From CAZLMW01 sp964560875 (GTDB lineage: Bacteria > Myxococcota_A > UBA9042), in assembly GCA_964560875.1 (NCBI GenBank), contig CAZLMW010000024.1, forward strand, positions 13,200-77,199: 64,000 nt of DNA, written 5' to 3'. Positions 45,046-54,415 of this stretch are shown piece by piece. Every line of letters begins with the position of its first letter. Position 1 is the stretch's first letter. The notes below the pieces were generated by a model. It had not been told where the DNA came from. It saw only the letters and a list, made by a program, of their open reading frames with translations, and did no database searches. The position numbers were made by a program, and so were the translations under genes.

Positions 45046-46233
45046 CTACTTGACTACCTTTGCGGCGCGCAGAGCGGCGATTCCGTCGTCGTCCAGGCCG
45101 AGTTGGTTCAGCACGTCGTCGGTATCAGCCCCGGGATCGTGGGCGATGTGCCGATACGACGGCGGGTTGGCCGATAGCTTGATGGGGTTGCCAACCTGCC
45201 TGCTGACCTCGCCATCGGGGCGCTGGACGTCGACGACCATGCCGCGCACCGCGAAAAGCTCACTTTCCATCGCCTCGGTGGGGGACAGAACCGGTTCGAC
45301 ACAGCACTTGATCGACTCGAAGATGGCGGTCCACTCGGCGAGCGACTTGGTGGCGATGGCCTCGGCAATCTCGGCCTTCACAGGCTCGGCGGGCGGGCCC
45401 ACCAGAGCGAACGCGCCGGCGAGCTCGGGCTTTCCGATCGCCTGGGTGAACGCCATAAAGAACTTCGGTTCAAGGGCCCCGACGGACAGGTAGCGGTCGT
45501 CGCTGGTGCGGTAGTAGTCGTAGGCGCCGCCACCGTTGAGCCACCCATCGCCGGCGTTGAGGTCCTCGCCCCCGGTCAGCGCCATCATCGCCGCCATCGC
45601 GTTCATCAGCAGCGCGCCATCGGTCATCGAGATGTCGACCATTTGACCCTTGCCGGTCCGGCCCCGCGCGATAACGGCCGCGAGGATGCCGCCGACAGCG
45701 CCCCACGTTCCGCCCGCGACGTCGCCGATCAGCGCATTGATGGGCACCGGGCCGGAGTCGGGACGGCCGAGGTGATGGGAGAGGCCCGAGAGCGCCACGA
45801 AGTTGATGTCGTGCCCGGGGCGGGAGGCATACGGGCCGGTCTGACCAAAGCTGGAGATGGCACAATAGATGAGCTTGTCGTTGACCTCGCGCAGCACGGA
45901 CCAGCCGATGCCGAGCCGATCCATCACGCCAGGACGGAACTGTTCAATGACGACGTCGGCGGTCGCGGCGAGCTGCTTGATCAAGTCCGCGGCACCTTCC
46001 TTCTTGAGGTCGACCACCATGGAGCGCTTGTTGCGGTTGACCATGCGGTACAGGCCGCTGCCGCCGTCGGATTCGAGCGGAGGCGCAAAACGCAGCAGAT
46101 CGGGGCGATCGGGGGCCTCGATGCGGATCACCTCAGCGCCGAGATCGGCGAGCAGCATCGTGGCGAGAGGCCCGGGGTACAGGGTCGTGAAGTCGAGGAT
46201 CTTGAGCCCGGCGAGGGCGCCATTGTTGGCCAT
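45046..46233 (-). CDS. Family III CoA-transferase fold protein, alpha-methylacyl-CoA racemase-like
   Basis: 395 residues. The CaiB/BaiF fold has the usual N-terminal DFTTLYPGPL and LADLGAEVIRIE. The pair H141 (GHDINFVALSG) and D171 (LIGDVAGG) is spaced by 30, the same as the catalytic His126 and Asp156 in bacterial alpha-methylacyl-CoA racemase (MCR). That favours racemase activity over a CoA transferase (which uses the Asp alone). The substrate would be 2-methyl-acyl-CoAs from branched-chain or isoprenoid lipids. It is three bases from smpB and from crcB. Confidence 0.82.
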   Translation of the reverse strand: MANNGALAGLKILDFTTLYPGPLATMLLADLGAEVIRIEAPDRPDLLRFAPPLESDGGSGLYRMVNRNKRSMVVDLKKEGAADLIKQLAATADVVIEQFRPGVMDRLGIGWSVLREVNDKLIYCAISSFGQTGPYASRPGHDINFVALSGLSHHLGRPDSGPVPINALIGDVAGGTWGAVGGILAAVIARGRTGKGQMVDISMTDGALLMNAMAAMMALTGGEDLNAGDGWLNGGGAYDYYRTSDDRYLSVGALEPKFFMAFTQAIGKPELAGAFALVGPPAEPVKAEIAEAIATKSLAEWTAIFESIKCCVEPVLSPTEAMESELFAVRGMVVDVQRPDGEVSRQVGNPIKLSANPPSYRHIAHDPGADTDDVLNQLGLDDDGIAALRAAKVVK

Positions 46234-46236
46234 CGT

Positions 46237-46698
46237 CTATTTCCCGCGCGCGGCCCGCTCGATGTCGCGTTGGGCGTCGCGCTTCTTGAGCAGTTCGCGT
46301 TTGTCGGCCTTGCGTTTGCCGCGGGCGAGGCCGAATTCGATCTTGACACGCGATCCCTTGAAGTAGATCGCGAGCACCGGGCAGGCGGCGCCGCGTTCGC
46401 GCAGCTCGCGCTGGAGTTTTTCGATCTCGCGCCGATGAAGCAGCAGCTTTCGGTCGCGGCTCGTTTCGTGGTTGAACCGGTTGGCCTGGGGATATTCGGG
46501 GATCTCGATGCCGAGCGCCCACGCCTCTCCGCCCTGCACCCGAACGTGCGCCCCCGCGAGGGTGACGCGGCCTTCCCGCAGCACTTTCACCTCGCTGCCG
46601 ACCAAGGCGACGCCGGCCTCAAAGCGGTCGGTGATGACGTAGTCGCGTAGCGCGCGCTTGTTGCGGGCGATGATCTTGATGGGATCGGTGTCGGCCAT
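46237..46698 (-). CDS. smpB: tmRNA-binding protein SmpB
   Basis: 153 residues. It has ALVGSEVKVLREGRV and the AKSVGKR-like basic region LARGKRKADKRELLKK near the C-terminus, the family's fingerprint. SmpB carries tmRNA to stalled ribosomes in trans-translation. The ssrA gene was not found nearby. It is the first gene of the operon with the racemase-like gene and crcB and is divergent from the YceI gene (128 bp); a palindrome-like ACCGTAACGGT (46767-46777) lies between them. Confidence 0.95.
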   Translation of the reverse strand: MADTDPIKIIARNKRALRDYVITDRFEAGVALVGSEVKVLREGRVTLAGAHVRVQGGEAWALGIEIPEYPQANRFNHETSRDRKLLLHRREIEKLQRELRERGAACPVLAIYFKGSRVKIEFGLARGKRKADKRELLKKRDAQRDIERAARGK

Positions 46699-46826
46699 GG
46701 CGGGCTTCTACCATGCGCTCGCGAGACGGAGAATGTCCGTGGGCGTCAACGCAGCACCACAGCGCGACCGTAACGGTATGCACCCCGTCGCGTCCTTGGA
46801 TCCGGTCGCCCCAGGGAGCGCAGAGG

Positions 46827-47510
46827 ATGAAAATCGGTGCAACGGCTTCAAGGAGCGGTGTTCACGCAGCAAGAACGCCGGTTCTCGCCTGCGCCCTGGT
46901 GGTCGCGATGTTGGCGCTGCCGGTGACCGCTGTCGGACAGCTGAAGTCCGCTCCGCCCAGGCCGCTGCACGTCGCGTTCGACGGCGCGGTGAAGAAGAGC
47001 CGCATGACGTGGCTCAGCAAAGCGCCCCTCGAGACCATTCGTGGGACGACGGGGCCGGTCGCGGGCAACGTGAAATTCGATCCGCGCCGCCTTTCCACGC
47101 TGCGCGGCAAGCTGCGAACGCCTGTCGCGCGCATGAAGAGCGGCAACGACATCCGCGACAAGCACCTGCACGGTCCGAGGTGGCTCGACGCGCGCCGGTG
47201 GCCCCATATCCACTACACGATCACGTCGGCGAAGGTGCGCAAGACGAAAGGGACGAAGGCTCGGCTCTCGGTCCGTGGCCAGCTCACGGTGCGCGGCAAG
47301 ACGGTCAGCGTTCCGGCCGAGGTGCAGCTGCGATGGATTGCGGCAGGCCCCAAGACGCAGCGCGTGCCCGGTCATTGGGTGAAGGTGAAGCTCAAGCTCG
47401 CGGTCAAGCTGGCCGACTTCGGCATCACCGGGGTCGGCGGGATCGTCGGCAGCAAGGTCGCGCCCGTCATCGCCATCGAAGGGAGCCTCTATGGCCACAC
47501 GGTCAGGTAA
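46827..47510 (+). CDS. YceI-like periplasmic protein
   Basis: 227 residues from the ATG at 46827. A signal peptide (hydrophobic about 18-37) is followed by a lipocalin-like beta-barrel. The segments NVKFDPRRLS, RDKHLHGPRWLDARRWPHIHY and GQLTVRGKTVSV match the YceI domain, which in other proteins binds polyisoprenoid ligands. The end overlaps the kinase gene by 20 bases. It is the first gene of a four-gene operon with the kinase, a helical repeat protein and a two-TM helical protein. Whether it feeds the kinase with a ligand signal is speculation. Confidence 0.8.
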   Translation: MKIGATASRSGVHAARTPVLACALVVAMLALPVTAVGQLKSAPPRPLHVAFDGAVKKSRMTWLSKAPLETIRGTTGPVAGNVKFDPRRLSTLRGKLRTPVARMKSGNDIRDKHLHGPRWLDARRWPHIHYTITSAKVRKTKGTKARLSVRGQLTVRGKTVSVPAEVQLRWIAAGPKTQRVPGHWVKVKLKLAVKLADFGITGVGGIVGSKVAPVIAIEGSLYGHTVR

Positions 47511-50500
47511 GGGCGCCCCCGATCCGCTGGGGGACAGCCACCCCACGGTCGACTTCGACGCGCCATTCATCGAGCGTGACACCCGCCGCTACGAGTCGCC
47601 AAGCGTGCACGACGGCATGGCCACCGTGTCCCACGTGCGGGCGCAGCATCTCGTCCGGGTCACGGGGGATCGCGGCGCGGTTGGGGATGACACGGTCGCG
47701 AGCTCAGATTCAGCCCAGATCGAGCAGATCTTGCCCGGGCCAGGCGACGTCATCGACGGCCAATTCGAGATCGTGCGCGCGATCGGACGGGGCGGAATGG
47801 GTCACGTCTACCTCGGTCGTGATCTCGACCTCGGCCGCCAGGTCGCTATCAAGATCATGCGCCTGCAATCGGCTGGCGCACGGCACGGCGACAAGATGCT
47901 CGAGCTGTTCAAGCGGGAGGCACGAGCCACGGCGCAGCTGAACCATCCCAACGTGGTCACGATCCACCAGGTTGGCCAGTGGCGAGGCAAGCCGTACCTG
48001 GTCTTGGAGTTGCTGCGCGGCGAATCCCTCGCCAGCCGCCTGCAGGACGGGGCGTTGGGGGTCCCGGCGGCGTTGCGAGTGCTGAGCGAAGTGTGCCGTG
48101 GCCTCGATCACGCGCACAAAGCGGGGCTCGTGCACCGAGACCTCAAACCCGGCAACATCTTCCTGACCCAAGATGGCGTCGCGAAGGTGCTCGACTTTGG
48201 ACTCGCGCAGCTCGAACCGCGGCACATCGCGCCCGCGTCGAAAGTCTCGGGTGCAATGCGCATCAGCACGCGCAACTCGAGCGTCGCAGGGAGCCCGGCT
48301 TACATGGCGCCCGAACAATGGCGCCGCGAACACACGGACGCACGCACCGACGTCTGGGCATGCGGCGTCGTGCTCTACCAGCTGCTGACCGGGGCCCTGC
48401 CGTTTTCGAGCCCGCGCGCCGTCGTCAGCGGGCCCCAGCCGCCGCGTATCGATGTGCTGCGGCCCGATGTGCCGGCCGGAGTCGCGGCGATCGTCGATCG
48501 GTGTCTGCGGCGCGCGCGGGGGGAACGATTCGAATCGGCGGCGGCCCTTCTTGACGTGCTCGCCGCCGAGCTCGCCCATGTCGAGCGGTCGTCGGACATC
48601 CGGGGGGATCCGTATCGCTACCTCGAGTCTTTTACAGAGGCCGACGCAGGCTGGTTTTTCGGCCGCAAGCGGGAGGTCAAGCGACTCGCCCTGATGTTGG
48701 AAAAGCGGCCGGTTATCGCGGTCGTGGGCGCCTCGGGCGCCGGCAAGACGTCGCTGTTACGGGCTGGCCTGCTGCCACAGCTTCGTGCCGGAAACGACAA
48801 CTGGGACGTGCTCGCGCTGACCCCGGGACGGAGACCTTTCGACGCGCTTGTGGATCGGGTCGAGTCGGTCTGCGCAGGTTGCGCCGCGGCCGTCAAACGC
48901 GGTGGCGCGCTGACGACAAGCCACCCCGGACGTATCGGTCAACTGTTGCGGCGCCATGCGCGCCACACCGACTCCACGTGCCTGATCATCGTCGACCAGT
49001 TCGAAGAGCTCTTCACGCAGGGCGCTGACGACGAGCAGCGGCGCGCGTTCGCGACCGCCATCTTGAGCGCAGCGGACGACGTGCACGCTCCGGTGCGGCT
49101 CATCGTGTCGATGCGCGAAGATTTTCTCACCCGTCTGATCGAGGCTCCGGACCTGCGCGACGCTGTCGCCGGCAACATGCTCCCGCTCGGCGTGCCCGAC
49201 GAGGCCAGCTTGCGCGAGGCCGTCTGCGCCCCAGCGCGACGTTTTGGCTACAACTTCGAGCCGACGGTGATCGAATCGATCCTGGCCGACGTGCGGACCG
49301 AACCGGCGCCGCTGCCGATGGTTCAGTTTGCCGTCAGCCAGCTTTGGGAGCGCCGCGACCTCGACAACCGACGCATCGGACAGGAATTGCTCGATGAGGT
49401 TGGCGGCGTCGCGGGCGTCCTGGCGACGCACGCCGAATCGCTCTTCCATGGCCTGTCCGCACAAACAGAGGTCCCCATCGCGCGGGCGATGCTGCTTGAG
49501 TTGGTGACCGAGCACGGGACGAAGCGGCGCGTGGCGCGCGAAAAGCTCCTGCAAACCGCACCGGACCGGGACGCGGCCGAAGGGTTGCTGGGGGTGCTGG
49601 TTCGTGGGCGGTTGCTCACGTCGCTCAAAGAAGGCGACGTCGAATTCGTGCAGCTCGCCCACGAGTCGCTCATCACACGGTGGACCCGGCTGCGGGGTTG
49701 GCTGCGAAAGGACGAAGACGCGCGGCGTTTTCGCGACGGGGTTCGCGAGGCCGCCGAACGCTGGCATACAAACGACTGTCAGCCGGGATTGCTGTGGACT
49801 GGCGCGATGCACGACGCCGCTGCCCAGTGGCGGCAGCGCTGGCCGGGGCGGTTGACCGACGTAGAGCTCGCGTTCCTCGATGCCGCTGACTCAACATCGG
49901 CGCGGACGCGCCAGCTGAAGATGGCGCTGGTCATCGGCGCGATCTCGGTGGCGCTGCTGGTCGCGTTGGGCTCCACGTTCGCGATGTTCGAGTACCGCGG
50001 TCAGAGCGCCCACGCCCATCGCGCCGAGTCCGTGGCGCGCCGTGCCGAGTCGCAAGCGCGGAAACTGGCGAATGCCGCGGACATGGCCCGCTCGCAAGCG
50101 CAAAAGAGCGCCGACGACGCGCGAGCCGCGAGGGCGCGCGCGGTCTCCAAGGTCGTCGCTGCGTACGCGACCGTCACCATCGCCAAAGATCCGCTGCTGG
50201 CGATGCTGCTCGCGCGCGAGGCGGTCGCTGCGGGCGCCACAGCAGAAGCGCTCACGGCGCTGCATCGAACATTGCGCGCGTCACGGCAGCGACGACTCGT
50301 GCGCGGCGACACCGCGGGCAGCCTGCGCGCGACGTGGCTGGGTTTCGGTGACCGCTTTGCGACGTGGGGCGACGAAGGCCCGGCGAAGCTTTGGTCGATG
50401 GCGAGCAGCAAGGGTGTGTCCCTTGAGCGTGCAGGCGACGACGTGGCGGAGATCGTGCCCTGCGCACGCGGCCAACGGATGGCGGTTCGGCATGGCAAGG

Positions 50501-52374
50501 GCGGCGCGACCCTGCTCGACCTCAGCGGCGCCGAAATCGCGCAACTGCCCACACCCAAGGCCCGGCTCCGAGCCCTCGTGTACAGCCCCGACGGGCGCGC
50601 CCTGGCGGGGGCGGCCGACGACGGCAAGGTCTATTCGTGGCACGGCAGTACAGGGGCGCTGCTGGGAACGGCCGGCGGTGCAAGGGCGCGTTCGACCCTT
50701 GCGTGGCGCAGCGACAGCGCGCGATTTGTCGTGGGTGACGACGGCGGCGGCGTCGAGTGGATCACGGCCGAAGGGGCATCGGAACACCGGGGCGACGGCC
50801 ATCACGGCGCGACCTCGGCGGTTGCCTTTCTGCCCGATGGACGGGTCATCAGCGGCGGACAGGACGCACTTGTGATGCTTTGGCGCGACGGCAAGCGCCT
50901 CGCGACGTGGCGCGGCCACAATGGCTGGATCACGGCGATCGCGGTCGACGCCACGGGCGAGCAGGTCGCGAGCGCGTCCTACGACGAGACCGCGCGCCTG
51001 TGGAACGTCGAAAAGGGCGAGTACAGGGTCCTGCGCGCCCATGACTACATCGTCTCGTCCGTCGCTTTCTCGCCGATCGACGGCCGCGTGCTCACGACTT
51101 CGTTTGACGGAACGGCGGCGACGTGGCGACCCGACGGCACGCTCGAGACGCGCTATTCCGGCCACGAAAGACCGATCCTTGGCGGCAGCTGGAGCGCGGA
51201 CGGGGCACACCTGCTCACGTTTTCGGAAGACGGCACCGCGCGAGTTTGGCGCAGCCGTGACGAGGAGGTTTTCGCGGCGCCGGCTACCGAATGCGAGCTG
51301 GGACAGGTCGTCGCAAGCCCGGTCGGCAATCGCTTGCTGACGTTGCCGGACATCGACGCGACGCGCGACTGCGAACACGGCAAGGCGCGCCTGTGGCGAG
51401 TCGGCGACCATCGGCCGATCACGCTTCCCCGGATGCAATCGGCGCCTCCTGCCGAAGCGGCAGCACCGTCGGCGGGGGCGTTCTCTCCCGATGGGCGTCA
51501 CGTCGCTGTGGGCGATGAGGCGGGTCGCGCCGTGCTGTGGACGTCGGCGGGCACACGAAAGGCCGTCCTCCACGGCCACCGCGGGGCGATCCGCGCCATC
51601 GCCTTTGGGCGCGCCGGCACATACCTGTACACCGCCAGCCACGACGGAACCGCGCGCAAATGGAGCCGCGACGGCATCATGCAGGCGGTGTTTGCGGGAC
51701 ACGGGGCGTCGATCGGAACGCTCGAGGTCTGCGCACCAAACGTTGTCGTCACGGGGTCTGCCGACGGAAACGGCCGCATCTGGCGCGGCGATGGGAGCGC
51801 GATCGCGTGGCTGCCCGGACACGACGGGGCGGTGGAGCAAGTGAGCTGCGACGGCGCCGGAAAACGCATCGCGACGCTCGGCAGCGACGGTGCGTTGCGC
51901 ATTTGGCGCCTCGACGGCAGCCGCATCGCCGAAGTGCAAGCCGACCTGCAGCGGCTGCGGCTCGTCACCTGGCTGGCTGACGGGCGCATCGCCGCGGCCA
52001 CCGCCGCGGGCCAGGTGCACCTCTTCGATCGGCGGGGCGTCGACCTCTCGGTCCTCGACGTGAGCGGGCCGCTGACGACGCTGCAGGCTCACCCGACCAA
52101 GCCCTTATTGCTGGCCGGCGGACGCAGCGGTCACGCTTCCATTTGGCACACCGATGGGCGCCGACACAGCACGCTCGACGGTGGCAAGTCGCCGGTGCTC
52201 GCGGCGAGCTGGCTGGGTGACGGTCGTCGCGCAGCGGTGGCGACGCGGGACGCAGGCCTTCATGTCGCGCAGACCGATGCCGCAGGACTGTTGGAGACCG
52301 CGCGGGCTCGCAGCGTCCGCGAGCTCTCCGTGGATGAACAGCGCCGCTACGGCCTCTCTGCGCCAACGAGGTGA
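47491..52374 (+). CDS. Ser/Thr kinase fused to nSTAND NTPase, membrane helix and WD40 propellers
   Basis: 1627 residues. A Hanks-type kinase (about 92-360) has GRGGMGHVY, K121, HRDLKPGN with D217, DFG and the APE motif. It is followed by a STAND-type NTPase (nSTAND1-like) with Walker A VGASGAGKTSL (about 411-421) and Walker B LIIVDQFEELF. A membrane helix lies at about 811-832, then a coiled coil (Ala/Arg/Ser-rich) and at least ten WD40 repeats to the end (WSxDG, GHxxxI and VARLWN-like units). A signal is probably sensed by the WD40 domain, passed through the NTPase, and used to control the kinase. The start overlaps the YceI gene by 20 bases. Confidence 0.92.
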   Translation: MATRSGKGAPDPLGDSHPTVDFDAPFIERDTRRYESPSVHDGMATVSHVRAQHLVRVTGDRGAVGDDTVASSDSAQIEQILPGPGDVIDGQFEIVRAIGRGGMGHVYLGRDLDLGRQVAIKIMRLQSAGARHGDKMLELFKREARATAQLNHPNVVTIHQVGQWRGKPYLVLELLRGESLASRLQDGALGVPAALRVLSEVCRGLDHAHKAGLVHRDLKPGNIFLTQDGVAKVLDFGLAQLEPRHIAPASKVSGAMRISTRNSSVAGSPAYMAPEQWRREHTDARTDVWACGVVLYQLLTGALPFSSPRAVVSGPQPPRIDVLRPDVPAGVAAIVDRCLRRARGERFESAAALLDVLAAELAHVERSSDIRGDPYRYLESFTEADAGWFFGRKREVKRLALMLEKRPVIAVVGASGAGKTSLLRAGLLPQLRAGNDNWDVLALTPGRRPFDALVDRVESVCAGCAAAVKRGGALTTSHPGRIGQLLRRHARHTDSTCLIIVDQFEELFTQGADDEQRRAFATAILSAADDVHAPVRLIVSMREDFLTRLIEAPDLRDAVAGNMLPLGVPDEASLREAVCAPARRFGYNFEPTVIESILADVRTEPAPLPMVQFAVSQLWERRDLDNRRIGQELLDEVGGVAGVLATHAESLFHGLSAQTEVPIARAMLLELVTEHGTKRRVAREKLLQTAPDRDAAEGLLGVLVRGRLLTSLKEGDVEFVQLAHESLITRWTRLRGWLRKDEDARRFRDGVREAAERWHTNDCQPGLLWTGAMHDAAAQWRQRWPGRLTDVELAFLDAADSTSARTRQLKMALVIGAISVALLVALGSTFAMFEYRGQSAHAHRAESVARRAESQARKLANAADMARSQAQKSADDARAARARAVSKVVAAYATVTIAKDPLLAMLLAREAVAAGATAEALTALHRTLRASRQRRLVRGDTAGSLRATWLGFGDRFATWGDEGPAKLWSMASSKGVSLERAGDDVAEIVPCARGQRMAVRHGKGGATLLDLSGAEIAQLPTPKARLRALVYSPDGRALAGAADDGKVYSWHGSTGALLGTAGGARARSTLAWRSDSARFVVGDDGGGVEWITAEGASEHRGDGHHGATSAVAFLPDGRVISGGQDALVMLWRDGKRLATWRGHNGWITAIAVDATGEQVASASYDETARLWNVEKGEYRVLRAHDYIVSSVAFSPIDGRVLTTSFDGTAATWRPDGTLETRYSGHERPILGGSWSADGAHLLTFSEDGTARVWRSRDEEVFAAPATECELGQVVASPVGNRLLTLPDIDATRDCEHGKARLWRVGDHRPITLPRMQSAPPAEAAAPSAGAFSPDGRHVAVGDEAGRAVLWTSAGTRKAVLHGHRGAIRAIAFGRAGTYLYTASHDGTARKWSRDGIMQAVFAGHGASIGTLEVCAPNVVVTGSADGNGRIWRGDGSAIAWLPGHDGAVEQVSCDGAGKRIATLGSDGALRIWRLDGSRIAEVQADLQRLRLVTWLADGRIAAATAAGQVHLFDRRGVDLSVLDVSGPLTTLQAHPTKPLLLAGGRSGHASIWHTDGRRHSTLDGGKSPVLAASWLGDGRRAAVATRDAGLHVAQTDAAGLLETARARSVRELSVDEQRRYGLSAPTR

Positions 52375-53393
52375 CTGTAATGCGCTCGGCCCTTTGTCTT
52401 GCTTCGGTAGCCCTGGTCGTCGCGGTCGTGGCGCCGAAGGACGCTGTCGCCCAGTACGTGGTCACGCCGCCGACCATCAGCGGTCGCACCGCCAGCGGCC
52501 CCGACCCCATCCTGCCGGCCGACGTCCTGGCGCGGGTGCAGCTCGCTGCGGCCGAGGTCGAACACATCCGGTTTGTCATGGGCCGCCCACGGGCCAAGAC
52601 GCCGCGCCTCACGGTGGTCGGTTCCGCGCCGCATACGGTCTGGTTTAGCGCCCTGACCGCGTTTCACAAGGCCAACCGGCTGTGTTTCGAACACACCGGC
52701 TACCGCGCCGCCCCGCCGCCGGTCCCGCCCCCGGATCGCATCGGTCCGGCCGACGTGTGGAAGGTGGCGAACCTGGCGTTGACGCGCATCCTCCTGGTCA
52801 AGCGCGAACTGGGGATCCGCTCCGTGGCGAACGAGCGCCTCGCACCCACGACGGCGCGCCCCGACCAGGTGCTTGCGACGCTGCTGCGGCTCAACCAGCA
52901 GCTGAACTTGCTCCTGGAGCGACGCATCAGCGCGTCCGACGTTTACATGGAGGTCACGCGCGCTGTGCATATCTGTGCGCGGCTGTTGGCACGCTTTCCG
53001 GGCGCTCCTCGCATGGCAGAGGCACCCGCGTTCACCCCCGGGAAAGTGCCCGCCGACGTCATGCGCCGCCTCGTGGCAACCTTCGACGTAGTGCGCGAGA
53101 TCGCGACGCACTCGGGCCTGTCGATGTGCAAGGTCAGCGCGCGTATCGATGCAGAGGTCGTTCCCAGCGAGGTGTACGCAGCCGCACAGCTGCTCGTCGC
53201 CGAGCTATCGTACATCGCGCAGCGGGCCGGGGAGCTGCGCAACGTCGTGCCTGTTCACTACCCGGGGCGGCGGTTTCCCGCCCACGTTTTCCAACGAGCG
53301 AGGCGTCTCAAGGCGCAGCTGAGTCTGCTCCGCGTGCGTGTCGACAGCGACCCGGGTTGGATTGGGCGCGCGCGAGTCGGGGCGAATCGATGA
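52371..53393 (+). CDS. Periplasmic repeat protein with six PADV-type helical units
   Basis: 340 residues from a GTG that overlaps the kinase stop by four bases (GTGA); an ATG at 52380 is an alternative. A signal peptide ends near residue 28. The rest shows a degenerate helical unit of about 45-65 residues starting with P-x-D/E-V: LPADVLARV, IGPADVWKV, ARPDQVLAT, VPADVMRRL, VPSEVYAAA and FPAHVFQRA. Each is followed by a helix rich in Leu and Glu. No family is recognised. The position right behind a kinase with an external signal domain suggests a sensor or adaptor in the periplasm, but that is inference. Confidence 0.75.
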   Translation: MTVMRSALCLASVALVVAVVAPKDAVAQYVVTPPTISGRTASGPDPILPADVLARVQLAAAEVEHIRFVMGRPRAKTPRLTVVGSAPHTVWFSALTAFHKANRLCFEHTGYRAAPPPVPPPDRIGPADVWKVANLALTRILLVKRELGIRSVANERLAPTTARPDQVLATLLRLNQQLNLLLERRISASDVYMEVTRAVHICARLLARFPGAPRMAEAPAFTPGKVPADVMRRLVATFDVVREIATHSGLSMCKVSARIDAEVVPSEVYAAAQLLVAELSYIAQRAGELRNVVPVHYPGRRFPAHVFQRARRLKAQLSLLRVRVDSDPGWIGRARVGANR

Positions 53394-54367
53394 CGGTACA
53401 ACGTTCGCCTGCCGTCGCCCGGATGCGGGTCGGTTTGCTGCTGGCGGTGGGCGCGATAGCGGTCGGAATCGGCGAGTATCGTGCCCGCACAGCCGGACCG
53501 TTGGCGGCGATGGGCGCGGCGCTTGAGGACGTCCACCAAGGTGTCGCCCAGACGATGAGCGCGCTGGGACGGTTCGTAAAAACCGGTGACTCGAAGGCCG
53601 GCGGCGAGCGACGAGACGCCTGGCACAAGCGCGTGGAGCCGGCGATTGACCAGCTGCGCGCTCATCCGCCCGACGCACGTGCTGCTCGTCTCGCCGCCGT
53701 GTTGCAGGGGTCGCTGGATGCCCTCGCCGAACAGCAGTGGTACGTGGCCGACGTGGCCCGCACCCTCGGCAACGAACCAGCTCGCGTAGCCATGACCTTA
53801 CACGCGCTCCCGTTGCGGCGGTCGGTCCAACGGCTGATCGAAACGCTCACGGCACGACTCGCGCGTCGAGACCCCGCGTATGACGAGTGTGCAAACCAGC
53901 TGGCGGAGTTCGCGCGCCGGTTTCGGGCCACCCACAACCGCCTCTCGACCTTCGTGGATTCGGGCACGCGCGATGACTCCCAGCGCTACCTCAATGCCCT
54001 CACGGCACTGCTGAGCGCCGAGCAGTCCCTTCATACTCCTGCCGGTGGCGACGCCGAGACCGAGCGCTTATTGGCGCGCCTGCTGGCGATGACGGCGCGC
54101 TACGAGGCGGCCGCCCAGGACGTCGTGCAGAGACGCCGACAGCCGCAAGCCAACGTCGCAAGACACCGGCTCAACACGGCTGTTGCCGACGCGCTACACG
54201 ACACGAGCAAGGCGTCTGACGCGCTGCGGCGACACATTCGGGAGCTCATCACGCGACGGGCACAACAGGCTCGCTACCCCGCGTGGGCGCTGGCGATTGC
54301 GCTGCTCGGCGCCGCGCTCATCACCATCCGAAGCGGGAGAAGACAGGCCCAACCAGAATCTAATTGA
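53390..54367 (+). CDS. Two-TM helical protein, sensor-like, of unknown function
   Basis: 325 residues from the ATG at 53390, which overlaps the previous stop by four bases (ATGA). A membrane helix (about 12-29) and a C-terminal helix (about 301-316) frame some 270 residues of almost pure helix. That layout is like the periplasmic four-helix bundles of chemoreceptors and sensor kinases, but no cytoplasmic HAMP or signalling domain follows, only a 10-residue tail. It is the last gene of the kinase operon. It may transmit a periplasmic signal to the kinase or to the repeat protein. Confidence 0.7.
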   Translation: MTVQRSPAVARMRVGLLLAVGAIAVGIGEYRARTAGPLAAMGAALEDVHQGVAQTMSALGRFVKTGDSKAGGERRDAWHKRVEPAIDQLRAHPPDARAARLAAVLQGSLDALAEQQWYVADVARTLGNEPARVAMTLHALPLRRSVQRLIETLTARLARRDPAYDECANQLAEFARRFRATHNRLSTFVDSGTRDDSQRYLNALTALLSAEQSLHTPAGGDAETERLLARLLAMTARYEAAAQDVVQRRRQPQANVARHRLNTAVADALHDTSKASDALRRHIRELITRRAQQARYPAWALAIALLGAALITIRSGRRQAQPESN

Positions 54368-54391
54368 ACTTTTCTCAACAACCAGCATAAT
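54364..54391 (+). promoter_or_regulatory. Candidate promoter of the alkane monooxygenase gene
   Basis: TTGAAC (54364-54369), a 16-bp spacer and CATAAT (54386-54391, five of six matches to TATAAT). It overlaps the stop of the previous gene and lies 24 bp before the alkB start codon, leaving a very short leader that still includes the ribosome site GAGGTGA at 54407-54413. It would allow the alkane gene its own expression. Confidence 0.5.
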
Positions 54392-54415
54392 CACCTGGCA
54401 ACCAGCGAGGTGAAC

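Noticed and set aside
44605..46826. Fluoride riboswitch for crcB, or ssrA beside smpB
   Set aside because: crcB is the third gene of an operon and no riboswitch-like fold was seen upstream. No tmRNA-like sequence was found near smpB.
50281..52092. 603-codon open frame on the - strand
   Set aside because: Antisense to the WD40 region of the large kinase; the coding signal is on the + strand.
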